Source: Flavobacterium sp. N1994 (GTDB lineage Bacteria > Bacteroidota > Bacteroidia > Flavobacteriales > Flavobacteriaceae). Taken from it: 64,000 nucleotides of DNA. Positions 36,791 to 48,022 of this stretch are shown one piece after another. The first letter of the stretch is position 1. Every line of letters starts with the position of its first letter. The notes beneath the pieces are model-generated. The model made no database searches. It was not told the origin of the DNA and saw nothing but the letters and a program-made list of their open reading frames with translations. The position numbers and the translations under genes are program-made. The stretch is from NCBI RefSeq assembly GCF_025947145.1, contig NZ_CP109999.1:1488001-1552000 (forward strand), given 5' to 3'.

Positions 36791-38380
36791 ATGAGTTTTT
36801 TAAAAGAGATACAACGCCGCAGAACTTTTGGAATTATTTCGCATCCCGATGCTGGAAAGACTACACTAACTGAGAAATTACTACTCTTTGGAGGTGCTAT
36901 ACAAGAAGCTGGTGCGGTTAAAAATAACAAAATCAAAAAAGGAGCTACTTCCGATTTTATGGAAATTGAGAGACAAAGAGGAATTTCGGTTTCGACTTCG
37001 GTTTTGGCTTTTAATTATCAAGGTAAAAAAATAAATATACTTGACACTCCCGGACACAAGGATTTTGCTGAAGACACTTTTAGAACCTTAACAGCTGTTG
37101 ACAGTGTTATTGTTGTCATTGACGTGGCCAAAGGGGTTGAGGAACAAACCGAAAAACTCGTTGCTGTTTGTAGAATGAGAAACATTCCGATGATTGTTTT
37201 TATCAATAAATTGGATAGAGAAGGAAAAGACGCCTTTGATTTGATGGATGAAGTAGAACAGAAATTGGGATTAAGTGTTACGCCTTTGAGTTTTCCTATC
37301 GGAATGGGATATGATTTTCAGGGGATTTATAATATTTGGGAACAAAACATCAATCTTTTTAGCGGTGATAGCCGAAAGAATATTGAAGACACGATTGCCT
37401 TTTCTGATATCAACAGTCCAGAACTAGAGAAAATAATTGGTGAAAAACCTGCAATTAAACTAAGAGAGGAATTAGAATTAATCTCGGAAGTCTATCCCCC
37501 ATTTGACAGGGAACAATACCTCACTGGAAATTTACAACCTGTATTCTTTGGTTCGGCTTTGAATAATTTTGGAGTTAGAGAATTGTTAGATTGTTTTGTA
37601 GAAATTGCTCCAGCACCAAGACCAAAGGAATCGGAAACACGATTAGTTAAACCTGAGGAAGAAAAAATGGCCGGTTTTGTGTTCAAAATTCATGCGAACA
37701 TGGACCCAAAACACAGAGATCGTTTGGCTTTTGTAAAAATAGTTTCAGGGACTTTTGAGAGAAACAAACCGTATTTACATGTTCGTCAAGGAAAAAATTT
37801 AAAATTTTCTAGTCCAAATGCCTTCTTTGCTGAGAAAAAAGAAATTGTAGACATTTCCTATCCTGGAGATATTGTAGGATTACACGATACAGGAAATTTC
37901 AAAATTGGTGATACCTTAACAGAAGGAGAAATCATGAGTTTCAAAGGGATTCCAAGTTTCTCGCCAGAGCATTTTAGATACATCAACAATGCCGATCCAT
38001 TAAAAGCAAAACAATTAGACAAAGGAATTGACCAATTAATGGACGAAGGAGTTGCACAACTCTTTACTTTAGAGATGAATAATCGAAAAGTAATTGGAAC
38101 GGTTGGTGCCCTTCAATATGAAGTAATTCAATACCGTTTAGAACATGAATACGGTGCAAAATGTAGTTATGAAAACTTCCCAGTTCATAAAGCTTGTTGG
38201 GTAAAACCAAACGACCCTAAGAGTGAAGAATTTAAGGAATTCAAAAGAATCAAACAAAAATTCTTAGCTCACGATAAATATGGTCAATTGGTTTTTCTAG
38301 CCGATTCTGAATTTACAATTCAGATGACTCAGAGTAAATTTCCAAATGTAAAATTGTTTTTTACTTCAGAATTTGATTAA
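36791..38380 (+). CDS. prfC: Peptide chain release factor 3
   Basis: A translational GTPase that recycles release factors 1 and 2 from the ribosome. The 529-aa length is normal. G1 is HPDAGKTT (18-25), G3 is DTPGH (85-89), and G4 is NKLD (139-142), with the family-specific RQRGISVSTSV between them. RF3-type domains II and III follow. The gap upstream (36540-36790) holds only the promoter. Confidence 0.97.
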   Translation: MSFLKEIQRRRTFGIISHPDAGKTTLTEKLLLFGGAIQEAGAVKNNKIKKGATSDFMEIERQRGISVSTSVLAFNYQGKKINILDTPGHKDFAEDTFRTLTAVDSVIVVIDVAKGVEEQTEKLVAVCRMRNIPMIVFINKLDREGKDAFDLMDEVEQKLGLSVTPLSFPIGMGYDFQGIYNIWEQNINLFSGDSRKNIEDTIAFSDINSPELEKIIGEKPAIKLREELELISEVYPPFDREQYLTGNLQPVFFGSALNNFGVRELLDCFVEIAPAPRPKESETRLVKPEEEKMAGFVFKIHANMDPKHRDRLAFVKIVSGTFERNKPYLHVRQGKNLKFSSPNAFFAEKKEIVDISYPGDIVGLHDTGNFKIGDTLTEGEIMSFKGIPSFSPEHFRYINNADPLKAKQLDKGIDQLMDEGVAQLFTLEMNNRKVIGTVGALQYEVIQYRLEHEYGAKCSYENFPVHKACWVKPNDPKSEEFKEFKRIKQKFLAHDKYGQLVFLADSEFTIQMTQSKFPNVKLFFTSEFD

Positions 38381-38454
38381 TTAGTCCAAAAACAAAACTA
38401 AATTTTTTAAATTTAAAAATGATTGCTATCTTTACACGCTGAAATAGACTGTTT

Positions 38455-38667
38455 ATGAAAAAACTATTGAAATATTATTTGTTGTCGATTATCTTATTAT
38501 CAGATTTTGTTACTTACGCGCAGCCTGGCGATAACGATACCGGTGGCGGACTTGAAGGTGGAGACCCAGCACCAGCGCCAATTAATGGAAAATTAATATT
38601 ATTAGCTATTTCAGGTTTGTTTTTTGTTTTTTATACCTACAGAAAAAACAGAAAGACTATTTATTAA
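38455..38667 (+). CDS. Small exported single-pass membrane peptide (70 aa)
   Basis: A 70-aa peptide: signal sequence (LLKYYLLSIILLSDFVTYAQ), a short Gly/Asp/Pro-rich linker (DNDTGGGLEGGDPAPAPI), one transmembrane helix (KLILLAISGLFFVFYTY) and a basic tail RKNRKT. This architecture of signal peptide, acidic linker and C-terminal helix recurs in Flavobacterium genomes, often near T9SS cargo genes, but I know no function. TATCTTTA, a one-mismatch -7 element, lies about 20 nt upstream. A perfect bidirectional terminator follows. Confidence 0.65.
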   Translation: MKKLLKYYLLSIILLSDFVTYAQPGDNDTGGGLEGGDPAPAPINGKLILLAISGLFFVFYTYRKNRKTIY

Positions 38668-38692
38668 AACTGATTTATAATCTTTTAAATAT

Positions 38693-38727
38693 AAAAAAAT
38701 CCCCACTATTCTAGTGGGGATTTTTTT
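38693..38727. terminator. Bidirectional terminator (16-bp perfect stem)
   Basis: AAAAAAATCCCCACTA pairs with TAGTGGGGATTTTTTT around a TTC loop, between the 70-aa gene and the convergent 2955-aa gene. Confidence 0.92.
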
Positions 38728-38745
38728 ATATTACTAATTCATTTT

Positions 38746-41700
38746 CTAACGTACTACTTTTTTGGTTACTGTAATTCCATCTTCTGATGTAATTTGAACC
38801 AAAAGAACCTCATTAGCTAATCCTGCATTAATACTGGTATGACTAGCGTTGATGTTTTTTCTCTCTTGAAGTAATCTACCTCTAACATCAAACACTTTTA
38901 CGGTTGCCATAATGATGTTTTCAGTATTAATTACTAATTCATCGTTATGAGTATAAACAGTTACATTATTATCAGAAAAGGTTAAATGCTCAGTTCCTAA
39001 TTGCGATTGATAAATAATTTCAAAACGATTAGTAAAAGTTCCAGCAGCTGAAGTAAAAGCATATGCTCCAGCACTTAAATTGTTGATAGTATTCGTTAGA
39101 TTATCTTTCAAATAAATTGACTGCGCTCCTCCACTAAACACACCTACTGCATGGTCAATAGTAATGGTATAATTACCTGCAGTGCTAACTTTATAGGATA
39201 AAGGAACGATATCAGTATCTTGAAAATCTGGTCTCCCTTGAATTGAGTATGCATCAGCCCCTATTAAACTAGTTAAATAAAACTCCTGATTAATATTTCT
39301 CCCATCAATACCTCTATCCTCAGCTAATGTCCCTTCCGAACTATACCCTACAGCCATTTGACTATAAATTCCTGTACTTGCATTCAAATTCAACCAATAC
39401 AATCCACTATTTGCTGTATTGACTGTAGTTTGTGAGGCTCTAAAGAATTGATCTGCATTGGAACTTCTTCTCATACTATTAGTAAAAGTCAAATTAGAAT
39501 TACTAGTTGCATTTACAATAAATCCTTGTCCAACATTAAGAACCCAATTGGCTTCATTTCCAGCATTGAAATAACCCGTCCCAGTATCTCCTCCTATTGC
39601 ACCATTAGCTACATAAGCTGTTTTAGTAAGTGTCGCATAAGATGTTGAATTATTATCATTCGTTTTTCTCCAAAGATACAATGGCCCTGAAATGTTAGTA
39701 TTCCCATCGATAAAATCTTTAACATTAAGTCTAGATGGATATGGATTTCCAACAGCATTATAACCCGTAGTCATTGCAAAAGTAATATTACCATTGTTTG
39801 CTACACCCGTAAAAGTACCATTCCAAACTGTCGCTGCAGTAGGGTGATCCCAAGGTAATCTTATTAAATAACCTTTTCCTGAAACAAACTGAACATTATT
39901 ACTATCTGTTCCATTAACTCCATTCGGAGAAACCAATGGTGATGGATATTGCAAACCTGTTAAACTAAATCCAACAGAATTACTATAAAGGTTCGTTGCT
40001 GTATTATAGACATAAAAACGATTAGGTAAAGTAAATGGTGAAAAAGAATATAACCCTTGTCCTGAAACTGGCGAAGACCACAAAGTGTAATCTAAACGTA
40101 GTAAAGCAGCTGAATTTCGTTTTACAATTGTTGAACCTGATCCTGTATTCGACACATTATTTACTTGCACCAAATTACTATTATTTTCAAAAGTCAACGT
40201 TCCGTTATTAACTATAGCATCCGTAACGGTTAAGTCATAGGTTGAATTAACTTTTAGGGTTGTTCCCGAATTCAGTGTCAATGAATGAATAGAAACATCG
40301 GATACAAGTACTGGATAAAAACTCCCTGTCCCAATAACAACATCTGTTGCAGAAGTTGGAACATATCCACAAGACCAGTTTCCTACTGTACCCCATGTGG
40401 TGCTTACTGATCCAGTCCAAGTATTGGTATTGGAAACCGTAACTACCCAACTACCTGATGAAATCGTAAATGTAGTGTTACAAGTATTGTCTTTAGCAAA
40501 TCTAGTGTAAGTAGTAGTAACCGTTAATCCTGGTGGTGGATCATACGTATCCGAATTGGATCCCGGAATATCAACACCATTCGCTTGCCATTTATAGGTA
40601 ATTGAACCATCTCCTCCACTGGCAGCTGTAACACTATTGATCCCTAATGTAGGTGAACCTCCAAAACAAATTGTCTCTCCTGAAGTCCCAATTGCTCCTG
40701 AGGTAAAGGCTGGTCTAACAGTAATAGTTCCAGTAGCATTTACAGTAGTACAACCTCCTGTTAATGGAATACTGTAATTAAATGTTCCTGAGTTACTCGG
40801 AGTTCCACTAATGGTTATAGTATTACTTGCCCATGCTGCCGTTACTCCTGTTGGTAAACCTGTTGCAGTTCCTATTCCGGTTGCACCAGTAGTGGTATGA
40901 GTAATCGCTGTTAAGGCCGTATTGATACACAATGTAGGTGATGATGATGCTGAGCCAGCAGTATTATTTGCTGTCACTGTTACCGTCCATGTTCCAGTTG
41001 AAACGGTTAGGGTAGTATTACAAGTGCCATCTTTAGCATATCGTCTGTAACTTGTTGTCGTAGTCAATCCGGATGGTGGTAAATAAGTAACACTAGTTGC
41101 TCCCGATATAGCTGCAGTGTAACCATCTGCTGAACTTCTCCATGAATACGTAATAGTATTGTCTCCTCCACTAGCAGCAGTTGCACTTCCAATGGTTGTG
41201 GCTGGTGTACCTCCATTACAGATAGTTTCGCCTGTGGTATTAATTGCTCCAGAAGTAAATAAAGGTCGAACTGTTACTGTCCATGTTCCAGTTGAAACGG
41301 TTGGGGTAGTATTACAAGTACCATCTTTAGCATAACGTCTGTAACTTGTGGTAGCTGTTAATCCAGCTGGTGGTAAATAAGTAGCACTAGTTGCTCCCGA
41401 TATAGCTGCTGTATATCCATCAGCTGAACTTCTCCAAGAATAAGTAATAGTGTTGTCTCCTCCACTTGCCGCTGTAGCACTTCCAATTGTTGTAGCTGGA
41501 GTTCCTCCATTACAGATAGTTTCGCCTGTGTTATTGATAGTTCCGGATGTGAAAGTTGGTCTTACCGTTACTGTCCAAGTTCCTGTTGAAACCGTTGGTG
41601 TAGTATTACAAGTGCCATCTTTAGCATAACGTCTGTAACTTGTGGTAGCTGTTAATCCAGCTGGTGGTAAATAAGTAGCACTAGTTGCTCCCGATATAGC

Positions 41701-44700
41701 TGCTGTATATCCATCAGCTGAACTTCTCCAAGAATAAGTAATAGTGTTGTCTCCTCCACTTGCCGCTGTAGCACTTCCAATTGTTGTAGCTGGAGTTCCT
41801 CCATTACAGATAGTTTCGCCTGTGTTATTGATAGTTCCGGATGTGAAAGTTGGTCTTACCGTTACTGTCCAAGTTCCTGTTGAAACCGTTGGTGTAGTAT
41901 TACAAGTGCCATCTTTAGCATATCGTCTGTAACTTGTTGTCGTTGTTAATCCTGCTGGTGGTAAATAAGTAACACTAGTCGCTCCCGATATAGCTGCAGT
42001 ATAACCATCTGCTGAACTTCTCCAGGAATAAGTAATCGTATTATCCCCTCCACTAGCAGCAGTTGCACTACCAATTGTTGTAGCTGGAGTACCTCCATTA
42101 CAAATAGTCTCACCTGTAGTAGTGATTGCTCCTGAAGTAAAGGTTGCATTTACTGTTACTGTCCATGTTCCAGTTGAAACGGTTGGGGTAGTATTACAAG
42201 TGCCATCTTTAGCATATCTTCTGTAACTTGTTGTCGTAGTCAATCCGGCTGGTGGCAAATAAGTAGCACTAGTTGCTCCTGATATAGCTGCAGTGTAACC
42301 ATCTGCTGAACTTCTCCATGAATACGTAATAGTATTGTCTCCTCCACTTGCCGCTGTAGCACTTCCAATGATTGTGGCTGGGGTACCGCCATTACAAATA
42401 GTTTCGCCAGTGGTATTGATTGCTCCTGAAGTAAAGGCAGGTCTAACTGTTACCGTCCAAGTTCCTGTTGAAACCGTTGGAGTAGTATTACAAGTCCCAT
42501 CTTTAGCATATCGTTGATAACTTATTGTGGTTGTTAATCCGGCTGGTGGCAAATAAGTAGCACTAGTTGCTCCCGATATAGCTGCAGTGTAACCATCTGC
42601 TGAACTTCTCCATGAATACGTAATAGTATTGTCTCCTCCACTAGCAGCAGTTGCACTTCCAATGGTTGTAGCTGGGATACCTCCATTACAGATAGTTTCG
42701 CCAGTGGTATTGATAGTTCCGGATGTGAAAGCTGGTCTTACCGTTACCGTCCAAGTTCCTGTTGAAACCGTTGGTGTAGTATTACAAGTCCCATCTTTAG
42801 CATATCGTTGATAACTTGTTGTAGTTGTTAATCCTGCTGGTGGTAAATAAGTAGCACTAGTTGCTCCTGATATAGCTGCAGTGTAACCATCTGCTGAACT
42901 TCTCCATGAATACGTAATAGTATTGTCTCCTCCACTAGCAGCAGTTGCACTGCCAATAGTTGTGGCAGGGGTTCCGCCATTACAAATAGTCTCTCCTGTG
43001 GTATTGATTGCTCCTGAAGTAAAGGTTGCATATACTGTTACCACAGCCGAACCTAAATTGGTAGCAGTACATCCAAAACTATCAGTTACAGAACTAAGCG
43101 TATAAGTTGTAGTAACAGTTGGACTTACTGAAATAGTATTTCCAACAGTATAACCATTTACAGTTGCACCACCACTTGGTGAACCAACATAAATTACTTT
43201 ATAAGGACTTACTCCTCCCGTTATTGGTGTAACAGAAATTGTACTACTTCCTCCATTACAAATGGTAGCAGTACCAGTAATTGTAGCGTTATAAGCAGAG
43301 CATGAACCTGCTCCTACTTGCACACTTCCTGTAGTAGCTGCAAAAAAAGTATTGTTGGTAAAGGTAGCGGCTGAAGGATTTGAAGTTGTATTAGTTCCCC
43401 AAAGTCCTGCTGCTGTTCCAGAACCTCCTAAAGAAAGTGTACCAGCAGTATTAGCAAAAGTCCCTAAATTTAGAGATGAACCTGTTGCTATTGAAAGTTT
43501 ATTAGTAATAGCAGTTAAGGCAGCAAAAGTTTTAACACCTGCACCACTAATGCTTAAATTATTATAATTACCAGAACTAAATTTATTTATAGTTTGAGTA
43601 CCTGAATCTACATAAGAAAAAGTACTAGTTGTTCCAGAAGTTAATGTTGAAGAAGCAGCTGGAACAGTTAAGACTCCTTTCAAATTCAAATTACCAGCAC
43701 CACCAGACATATCAATTACTTTTGTAGCTGCATTTGAACCAACAAACGTTATACCTCCATTAGCATTCAACGTTCCTGTTGTTATCACTATTTTTCCCAC
43801 CCTTGAAGTAGTTACATCTGTACCTGCAAAAGTGATTAGTCCTGTAACAGTGGCAGTTTGAGCATTGATATTCCAGGAATTGGTAATAGTATTGGCTGTA
43901 GGTTGATTAATAGTAACAGCACCATTTACCTGCAAAGTTCCCCCAGTTTGGGTTAATGAACAAGCTGTTGTCGTTCCTGTTGTACCCTCACCAATTGTAA
44001 TTCCATCAGTTGTTAAGGTTCCTGAGCTTAGATTAACAGTTCCTCCATTTGCACCTATTTGACCTATTGATAATCCTCCAACAATGGTTAAACTACCTCC
44101 ATTCACATTTAATGTTCCACCAGAATTGACTAATAAACTTCCATTTGCAATAACGGTTTGTCCGTTGGTAGAAAATGATCCTCCATTTGCAATAGGTGCC
44201 CAAAAATTATCATCAACTGTTAATGCTCCATCAGCAGTTATGGCTGCTGCAGTATTAATGGTAAAAATGCTTAAAGAAGAGGTTCCTGTATGAACTGATT
44301 TAGTAGCAGGAGCTGTGATTTGCACATGGGAACGTGCTCCTGAACCTTTTGTGTAAACACCGTCAATAGCTATGTTTCCTGCCACGTTTATTTGTTTTCC
44401 TGCCACATCCCAATCTACGTTATGGGTCAATGTTCCAGTAGTTGCCACAGAAAGATTTCCTGTTAAATTGTAATTAGCATTAGTCGCTTGTAATACTAAA
44501 TTACCTTTAGTGACAGTAAGATTACCACTTGCTTGAAAGGCTGTTGATGAATTTGTAACAGTGACTGAACTCGTACCTGTGTTTATAGTAAGGTTAGCAA
44601 AAGTAGTAGTGGATGAACCTCCTAAAACTTGATTGGCAGTTCCAACAAAGTTTACCGAACTAGCAGCACCTGCAGTCAATGTCCCGTTATTAATAAAATC

Positions 44701-47613
44701 TCCACTAATGTTTAATATACTAGAGGCACTAGCCGATAAGGTTAAGGTAGCTCCAGAATTAATCGTGATGCTTTTACAAGCTGCAGTGATAGCAGTAATA
44801 CTTGGTGCAAAAGGAGTACCTGTAGGAATAACAACATCTGTAGAAGAGGAAGGTATAGTCGAACCACACCAGTTGGCAGCTGTATTCCAAGCACTATTAG
44901 TTCCTCCTAACCAATACCCTGTCGTACAAGTACCAGTGGTAATAGTAATTCTTCCATTTGTAGTAGCATTAAAATAACTAGTATTGATATTAGTTGCGCC
45001 TGACCCTGTTCCTCCCCATGTTCCTGAATTTTGTCCAGAGCCTCCTAACGTAAGAGAATTTGCTGAACTAGTTGTAGTATTAGGAAAAGTTACCGTAGCT
45101 GGCAGAGTTATAGAAAAATTATTGGTAATAGTAGTTACTGCACCAAATGTTTTAACTCCCGAACCACTAACAGCAAGATTGTAATAATTACCCGTATTGA
45201 AATTATTTACAGTTTGTGCTCCAGTATCTACATAGGAGAATGTACTAGAAGTACCTGGAACTAATGTTGCTGATGCCGCCGGAATTGTTAATGCACCTTT
45301 CAAATTAAGATTTCCTGCACCACCCGACATATCAATAACTTTAGTAGCTGCCGCCGAGCCTACAAATGTAATCCCTCCATTCGCATTTAAAGTTCCAGTA
45401 GTAATTACAATCTTACCCACTCTGCTAGTTGTTGTATTAGCTCCTGCAAAAGTGATAAGTCCAGAAACCGTTGCTGTACCAGCATTGATATTCCATGAGG
45501 AGTTAAGAGTATTAGCACTTGGTTGATTAATAGTTACGGCTCCATTTACTGTAAATGTAGTACCTGTAGCATGTGACAACGAACTATTTACCGCTGCCGC
45601 AGCAAAGGTTAAACTACTAGCCGTATTACTGCTATTCATAGTATACGTTGCTCCTGAAGCTATAACAACTGCTCCAAAGGTAGTACTACTTGAACCTCCA
45701 ATAGTTTGTGCAGATCCCGTAAATGTTTCCGTACTAGTCCCCGCAGTGAATCCTCCATTATTTGTCCAACTACCTCCTACACTCATAGCAAAATTACTTC
45801 CTGAGGTGCTTAAAGTCCCCGATGAAATTAACAAATCACCACTTATTGTAGTGGCTGCACTCAAGGTAACACCCGTGCTATTATCTATAGTTAAATCGTT
45901 TGGTATATTTGCAGTTAATCCATTACCTGTAACTTGTGCCGAAGTACCATTATAAACATAGTTAGCTCCAGCTGTATAAGTTCTTGTAGCTGACTGAATG
46001 TTCCCTGTTGCTCCAGTAGTTGTAATACCAACGGTTGAACCAACACCTAGTGTACCTCCAGCACTTACCACAAAAGTAGTAGTACTCGCAGTTCCAAGTA
46101 AAATATTAGTTCCACAATTTAAAGTACCCCCTGAACTTACAGTAATAACTCCTTGCGTTCCTGCTGAACCATTATAATAAAAATTTCCTAAAAACGAACA
46201 CGTACTTCCACTAGCTATTGTAAAATCTACCCATTTCATTATAGTACCTGTATTAGTAGATTGTAAGGTTTGTGTAGTACCTACCATATTAAAATCGGCA
46301 TTTGCCGAGGCAGTTGTAGTAGTCATTACACCATTAGTCTTAGAAAAATTTCCCGTAAGGTTAATTGTGCATGAGCCAGCACCAGAACCAAATTCTATAT
46401 TTCCAGTAGTAGACGAAGAAAAATTTCCAGTAATATTAAAAGTACGGGCGGTACCCGAATTATTAAAATTTACATTTCCAGAGGTACAGCTAAAATTCCC
46501 AGCAATATCAAAATCTCCTGCAACGGTTCCAGTATTAGTTCCACTATAGGTAAGATTACCATAGGTTTCTGCACTTATTGACTGAGCAGTAGAACCATTA
46601 TAAACAACCGTACTGGTTGTGGCTAAAGTCCCAATTGTTGGTATAGTAGCATTCGTTAAAGTTAAGGTAGCATTAGCAGATACATCAACAGTACCCGTAA
46701 AGGCAAACCCACTTGGTACAGTAAAATTAGTAGCAGTAGTTCCGTCTCCAACTATAACTTTCGAACTACTTCCGCTTACGGTCCAAGCAGCCCCTATAGT
46801 AGGTGTTGCATTGTTTCTGATATTAAAATATTGATTGGAAGCAGTAAAATTAGAAGGTGCAGTTCCTGTTCCATCAGTATTGGTTCCCCATGTACTCAAT
46901 GTATTTAAATTACCTGTAGACTTAGAGTAATAATTAGTAGGAGTAAATCCCTTAACTGTTATATCATCTATAACCCAACCTTCATTAGCAGAATTATTCA
47001 ACATAGTAACCTTAATTCTAACCTGAGTAGCACTATCCGGAAGATTTATGCTTATAGTAGAATAACCATCTGTAGTTCTACTTCCCCCTGCTGCAGGCGC
47101 AAAAACAGTAGTAGTATTATCACCATCATAGGTACTCGATGCAACACCAGTAGCACTATAAGCCCAGTAAGCATTTGTGTTTCCATCTATTTCTATTTCA
47201 TCAGAGTAAGTGGTACCACCATCAAGTGAAACCGAAATTGTAACTTTATCTGGTCCATCAGCTCCATTGTTTGTTGCACCGACTGAAAAAGAAGCTAAAC
47301 TAAAGTTGGCTGTTTTACCAACATAAGAACCTAATCCAGTAACATTAGCACAAGTAACTGTGGCTGTTCCATTATTAATCCAATAACCATTGCTTGCACT
47401 TGTATAAAAATTTGAAGAAGCTGGCCGGTCTCCTGTACCTGAAGTCCCATTTTTTACTGCTCCTCCTGAAGCAGAATAGGTCATCGTACTTCCTGATGCT
47501 TCAAAGTTTTGAAGACCAATAGTCGTTTGTGCTTTTCCAACGCTAACAAAAAATAAAAATAAAAGCAAGAATGTTGAAACTCTTCCTTGGGAATGGGGTA
47601 ATAATTTTTCCAT
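38746..47613 (-). CDS. Giant T9SS-secreted adhesin-like protein, 2955 aa
   Basis: Signal peptide ([15 protein letters not shown]), then an N-terminal jelly-roll-like domain ending in [13 protein letters not shown], then about 1150 residues of Gly/Thr/Ser-rich short strands (GTLT-, GNLS-, ATTI- type turns) resembling a parallel beta-helix. A block of about 145 aa within it is present twice. Next come seven 98-aa Ig-like repeats starting GETICNGG (40980-43030), one further Ig-like domain, an eighth divergent repeat, a module with [15 protein letters not shown] and VGQGFIV, and a type A T9SS sorting domain ([11 protein letters not shown] to TVTKKVVR). It is a cell-surface or released protein; ligand unknown. 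It closely resembles the next gene in the last 500 residues. The long leader has its own promoter. Confidence 0.92.
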   Translation of the reverse strand: MEKLLPHSQGRVSTFLLLFLFFVSVGKAQTTIGLQNFEASGSTMTYSASGGAVKNGTSGTGDRPASSNFYTSASNGYWINNGTATVTCANVTGLGSYVGKTANFSLASFSVGATNNGADGPDKVTISVSLDGGTTYSDEIEIDGNTNAYWAYSATGVASSTYDGDNTTTVFAPAAGGSRTTDGYSTISINLPDSATQVRIKVTMLNNSANEGWVIDDITVKGFTPTNYYSKSTGNLNTLSTWGTNTDGTGTAPSNFTASNQYFNIRNNATPTIGAAWTVSGSSSKVIVGDGTTATNFTVPSGFAFTGTVDVSANATLTLTNATIPTIGTLATTSTVVYNGSTAQSISAETYGNLTYSGTNTGTVAGDFDIAGNFSCTSGNVNFNNSGTARTFNITGNFSSSTTGNIEFGSGAGSCTINLTGNFSKTNGVMTTTTASANADFNMVGTTQTLQSTNTGTIMKWVDFTIASGSTCSFLGNFYYNGSAGTQGVITVSSGGTLNCGTNILLGTASTTTFVVSAGGTLGVGSTVGITTTGATGNIQSATRTYTAGANYVYNGTSAQVTGNGLTANIPNDLTIDNSTGVTLSAATTISGDLLISSGTLSTSGSNFAMSVGGSWTNNGGFTAGTSTETFTGSAQTIGGSSSTTFGAVVIASGATYTMNSSNTASSLTFAAAAVNSSLSHATGTTFTVNGAVTINQPSANTLNSSWNINAGTATVSGLITFAGANTTTSRVGKIVITTGTLNANGGITFVGSAAATKVIDMSGGAGNLNLKGALTIPAASATLVPGTSSTFSYVDTGAQTVNNFNTGNYYNLAVSGSGVKTFGAVTTITNNFSITLPATVTFPNTTTSSANSLTLGGSGQNSGTWGGTGSGATNINTSYFNATTNGRITITTGTCTTGYWLGGTNSAWNTAANWCGSTIPSSSTDVVIPTGTPFAPSITAITAACKSITINSGATLTLSASASSILNISGDFINNGTLTAGAASSVNFVGTANQVLGGSSTTTFANLTINTGTSSVTVTNSSTAFQASGNLTVTKGNLVLQATNANYNLTGNLSVATTGTLTHNVDWDVAGKQINVAGNIAIDGVYTKGSGARSHVQITAPATKSVHTGTSSLSIFTINTAAAITADGALTVDDNFWAPIANGGSFSTNGQTVIANGSLLVNSGGTLNVNGGSLTIVGGLSIGQIGANGGTVNLSSGTLTTDGITIGEGTTGTTTACSLTQTGGTLQVNGAVTINQPTANTITNSWNINAQTATVTGLITFAGTDVTTSRVGKIVITTGTLNANGGITFVGSNAATKVIDMSGGAGNLNLKGVLTVPAASSTLTSGTTSTFSYVDSGTQTINKFSSGNYNNLSISGAGVKTFAALTAITNKLSIATGSSLNLGTFANTAGTLSLGGSGTAAGLWGTNTTSNPSAATFTNNTFFAATTGSVQVGAGSCSAYNATITGTATICNGGSSTISVTPITGGVSPYKVIYVGSPSGGATVNGYTVGNTISVSPTVTTTYTLSSVTDSFGCTATNLGSAVVTVYATFTSGAINTTGETICNGGTPATTIGSATAASGGDNTITYSWRSSADGYTAAISGATSATYLPPAGLTTTTSYQRYAKDGTCNTTPTVSTGTWTVTVRPAFTSGTINTTGETICNGGIPATTIGSATAASGGDNTITYSWRSSADGYTAAISGATSATYLPPAGLTTTISYQRYAKDGTCNTTPTVSTGTWTVTVRPAFTSGAINTTGETICNGGTPATIIGSATAASGGDNTITYSWRSSADGYTAAISGATSATYLPPAGLTTTTSYRRYAKDGTCNTTPTVSTGTWTVTVNATFTSGAITTTGETICNGGTPATTIGSATAASGGDNTITYSWRSSADGYTAAISGATSVTYLPPAGLTTTTSYRRYAKDGTCNTTPTVSTGTWTVTVRPTFTSGTINNTGETICNGGTPATTIGSATAASGGDNTITYSWRSSADGYTAAISGATSATYLPPAGLTATTSYRRYAKDGTCNTTPTVSTGTWTVTVRPTFTSGTINNTGETICNGGTPATTIGSATAASGGDNTITYSWRSSADGYTAAISGATSATYLPPAGLTATTSYRRYAKDGTCNTTPTVSTGTWTVTVRPLFTSGAINTTGETICNGGTPATTIGSATAASGGDNTITYSWRSSADGYTAAISGATSVTYLPPSGLTTTTSYRRYAKDGTCNTTLTVSTGTWTVTVTANNTAGSASSSPTLCINTALTAITHTTTGATGIGTATGLPTGVTAAWASNTITISGTPSNSGTFNYSIPLTGGCTTVNATGTITVRPAFTSGAIGTSGETICFGGSPTLGINSVTAASGGDGSITYKWQANGVDIPGSNSDTYDPPPGLTVTTTYTRFAKDNTCNTTFTISSGSWVVTVSNTNTWTGSVSTTWGTVGNWSCGYVPTSATDVVIGTGSFYPVLVSDVSIHSLTLNSGTTLKVNSTYDLTVTDAIVNNGTLTFENNSNLVQVNNVSNTGSGSTIVKRNSAALLRLDYTLWSSPVSGQGLYSFSPFTLPNRFYVYNTATNLYSNSVGFSLTGLQYPSPLVSPNGVNGTDSNNVQFVSGKGYLIRLPWDHPTAATVWNGTFTGVANNGNITFAMTTGYNAVGNPYPSRLNVKDFIDGNTNISGPLYLWRKTNDNNSTSYATLTKTAYVANGAIGGDTGTGYFNAGNEANWVLNVGQGFIVNATSNSNLTFTNSMRRSSNADQFFRASQTTVNTANSGLYWLNLNASTGIYSQMAVGYSSEGTLAEDRGIDGRNINQEFYLTSLIGADAYSIQGRPDFQDTDIVPLSYKVSTAGNYTITIDHAVGVFSGGAQSIYLKDNLTNTINNLSAGAYAFTSAAGTFTNRFEIIYQSQLGTEHLTFSDNNVTVYTHNDELVINTENIIMATVKVFDVRGRLLQERKNINASHTSINAGLANEVLLVQITSEDGITVTKKVVR
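40980..43030 (-). repeat. Seven tandem 294-bp coding repeats (98 aa each)
   Basis: The segment encoding [18 protein letters not shown] recurs every 294 bp. Two neighbouring units, 41321-41614 and 41615-41908, are identical base for base when aligned by eye. An eighth divergent copy lies near 40430-40720. Confidence 0.92.
43498..43932 (-). repeat. Internal duplicated block, copy 2 (copy 1 at about 45118-45552)
   Basis: The segment encoding NGAVTINQP through [16 protein letters not shown] to TFSYVD occurs twice, exactly 1620 bp apart, with moderate DNA divergence. It lies in the beta-helix-like part of the 2955-aa protein. Confidence 0.8.
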
Positions 47614-47705
47614 ATCGAATTCTTTTTTTATGAGACTTTATTAAGAAATCTTGTAACTGTATATTTTGATTAACTTGTGGAAAAAATAAGACTAAAAAAC
47701 AATAA

Positions 47706-47734
47706 CATCGGTAAAAAACATTTTTTTATCGATG
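47706..47734 (-). promoter_or_regulatory. Attenuator-like hairpin in the leader of the 2955-aa gene
   Basis: CATCG at 47706-47710 pairs with CGATG at 47730-47734, continued by an A/T stem with one mismatch. On the minus strand it is followed by TTATTGTTTTTTAG. It lies between the predicted promoter and the start codon. The stem is A/T-rich, so its strength is uncertain. Confidence 0.35.
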
Positions 47735-47848
47735 AAACGCATGTTTTAATTCCATTTTGTAGGTTTTAAATTATACAATATTTTAACCTTAAGCAAATCA
47801 TTTGCAACAAAAATAGAGTAAGTAAAACTTTAAATAAGTTTATTTCGA

Positions 47849-47880
47849 CAAAATTAGCATTAAACTCGTTTAACGACAAA
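47849..47880 (-). promoter_or_regulatory. Consensus Bacteroidota promoter of the 2955-aa gene
   Basis: On the minus strand TTTG (47877-47880), a 20-nt spacer, and TAATTTTG (47849-47856) match the -33/-7 consensus exactly. The predicted transcript starts near 47845 and has a leader of about 230 nt. A second -7-like TATTTTTG at 47808-47815 lacks a -33 partner. Confidence 0.6.
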
Positions 47881-47939
47881 AAACCAACTTATTGACCATA
47901 CAATAGTTATCAACATATCGTAAGAGTAATAAAACAAAA

Positions 47940-47967
47940 AAATCCCCGCTATCGCTAGCGGGGATTT
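47940..47967 (-). terminator. Terminator of the 3476-aa gene
   Basis: AAATCCCCGCTA and TAGCGGGGATTT form a 12-bp stem with a TCGC loop; on the minus strand it is followed by a T-rich run. Confidence 0.9.
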
Positions 47968-47985
47968 CAATTATCATTCAGTAGT

Positions 47986-48010
47986 AATTGTCAATTCGTA
48001 ATTGACAATT
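47986..48010. repeat. Palindromic AT-rich intergenic repeat
   Basis: AATTGTCAATT and AATTGACAATT form a perfect 11-bp inverted repeat with a CGT spacer; two more AATTCGT units follow up to the stop codon at 48023. Related stretches lie at 9378-9394 and near 59740-59810. Confidence 0.6.
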
Positions 48011-48022
48011 CGTAATTCGTAA

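Larger units (their letters stand above)
47614..48022. other. 409-bp intergenic region: long leader, terminator and palindromic repeat
   Basis: No gene is supported here. It holds the leader of the 2955-aa gene (47614 to about 47845), a hairpin at 47706-47734, a consensus promoter at 47849-47880, the terminator of the 3476-aa gene at 47940-47967, and an inverted repeat at 47986-48010. Confidence 0.75.

Noticed and set aside
36649..36936. 95-aa minus-strand frame overlapping the prfC start
   Set aside because: It is mostly antisense to conserved prfC sequence, with no recognisable features or promoter.
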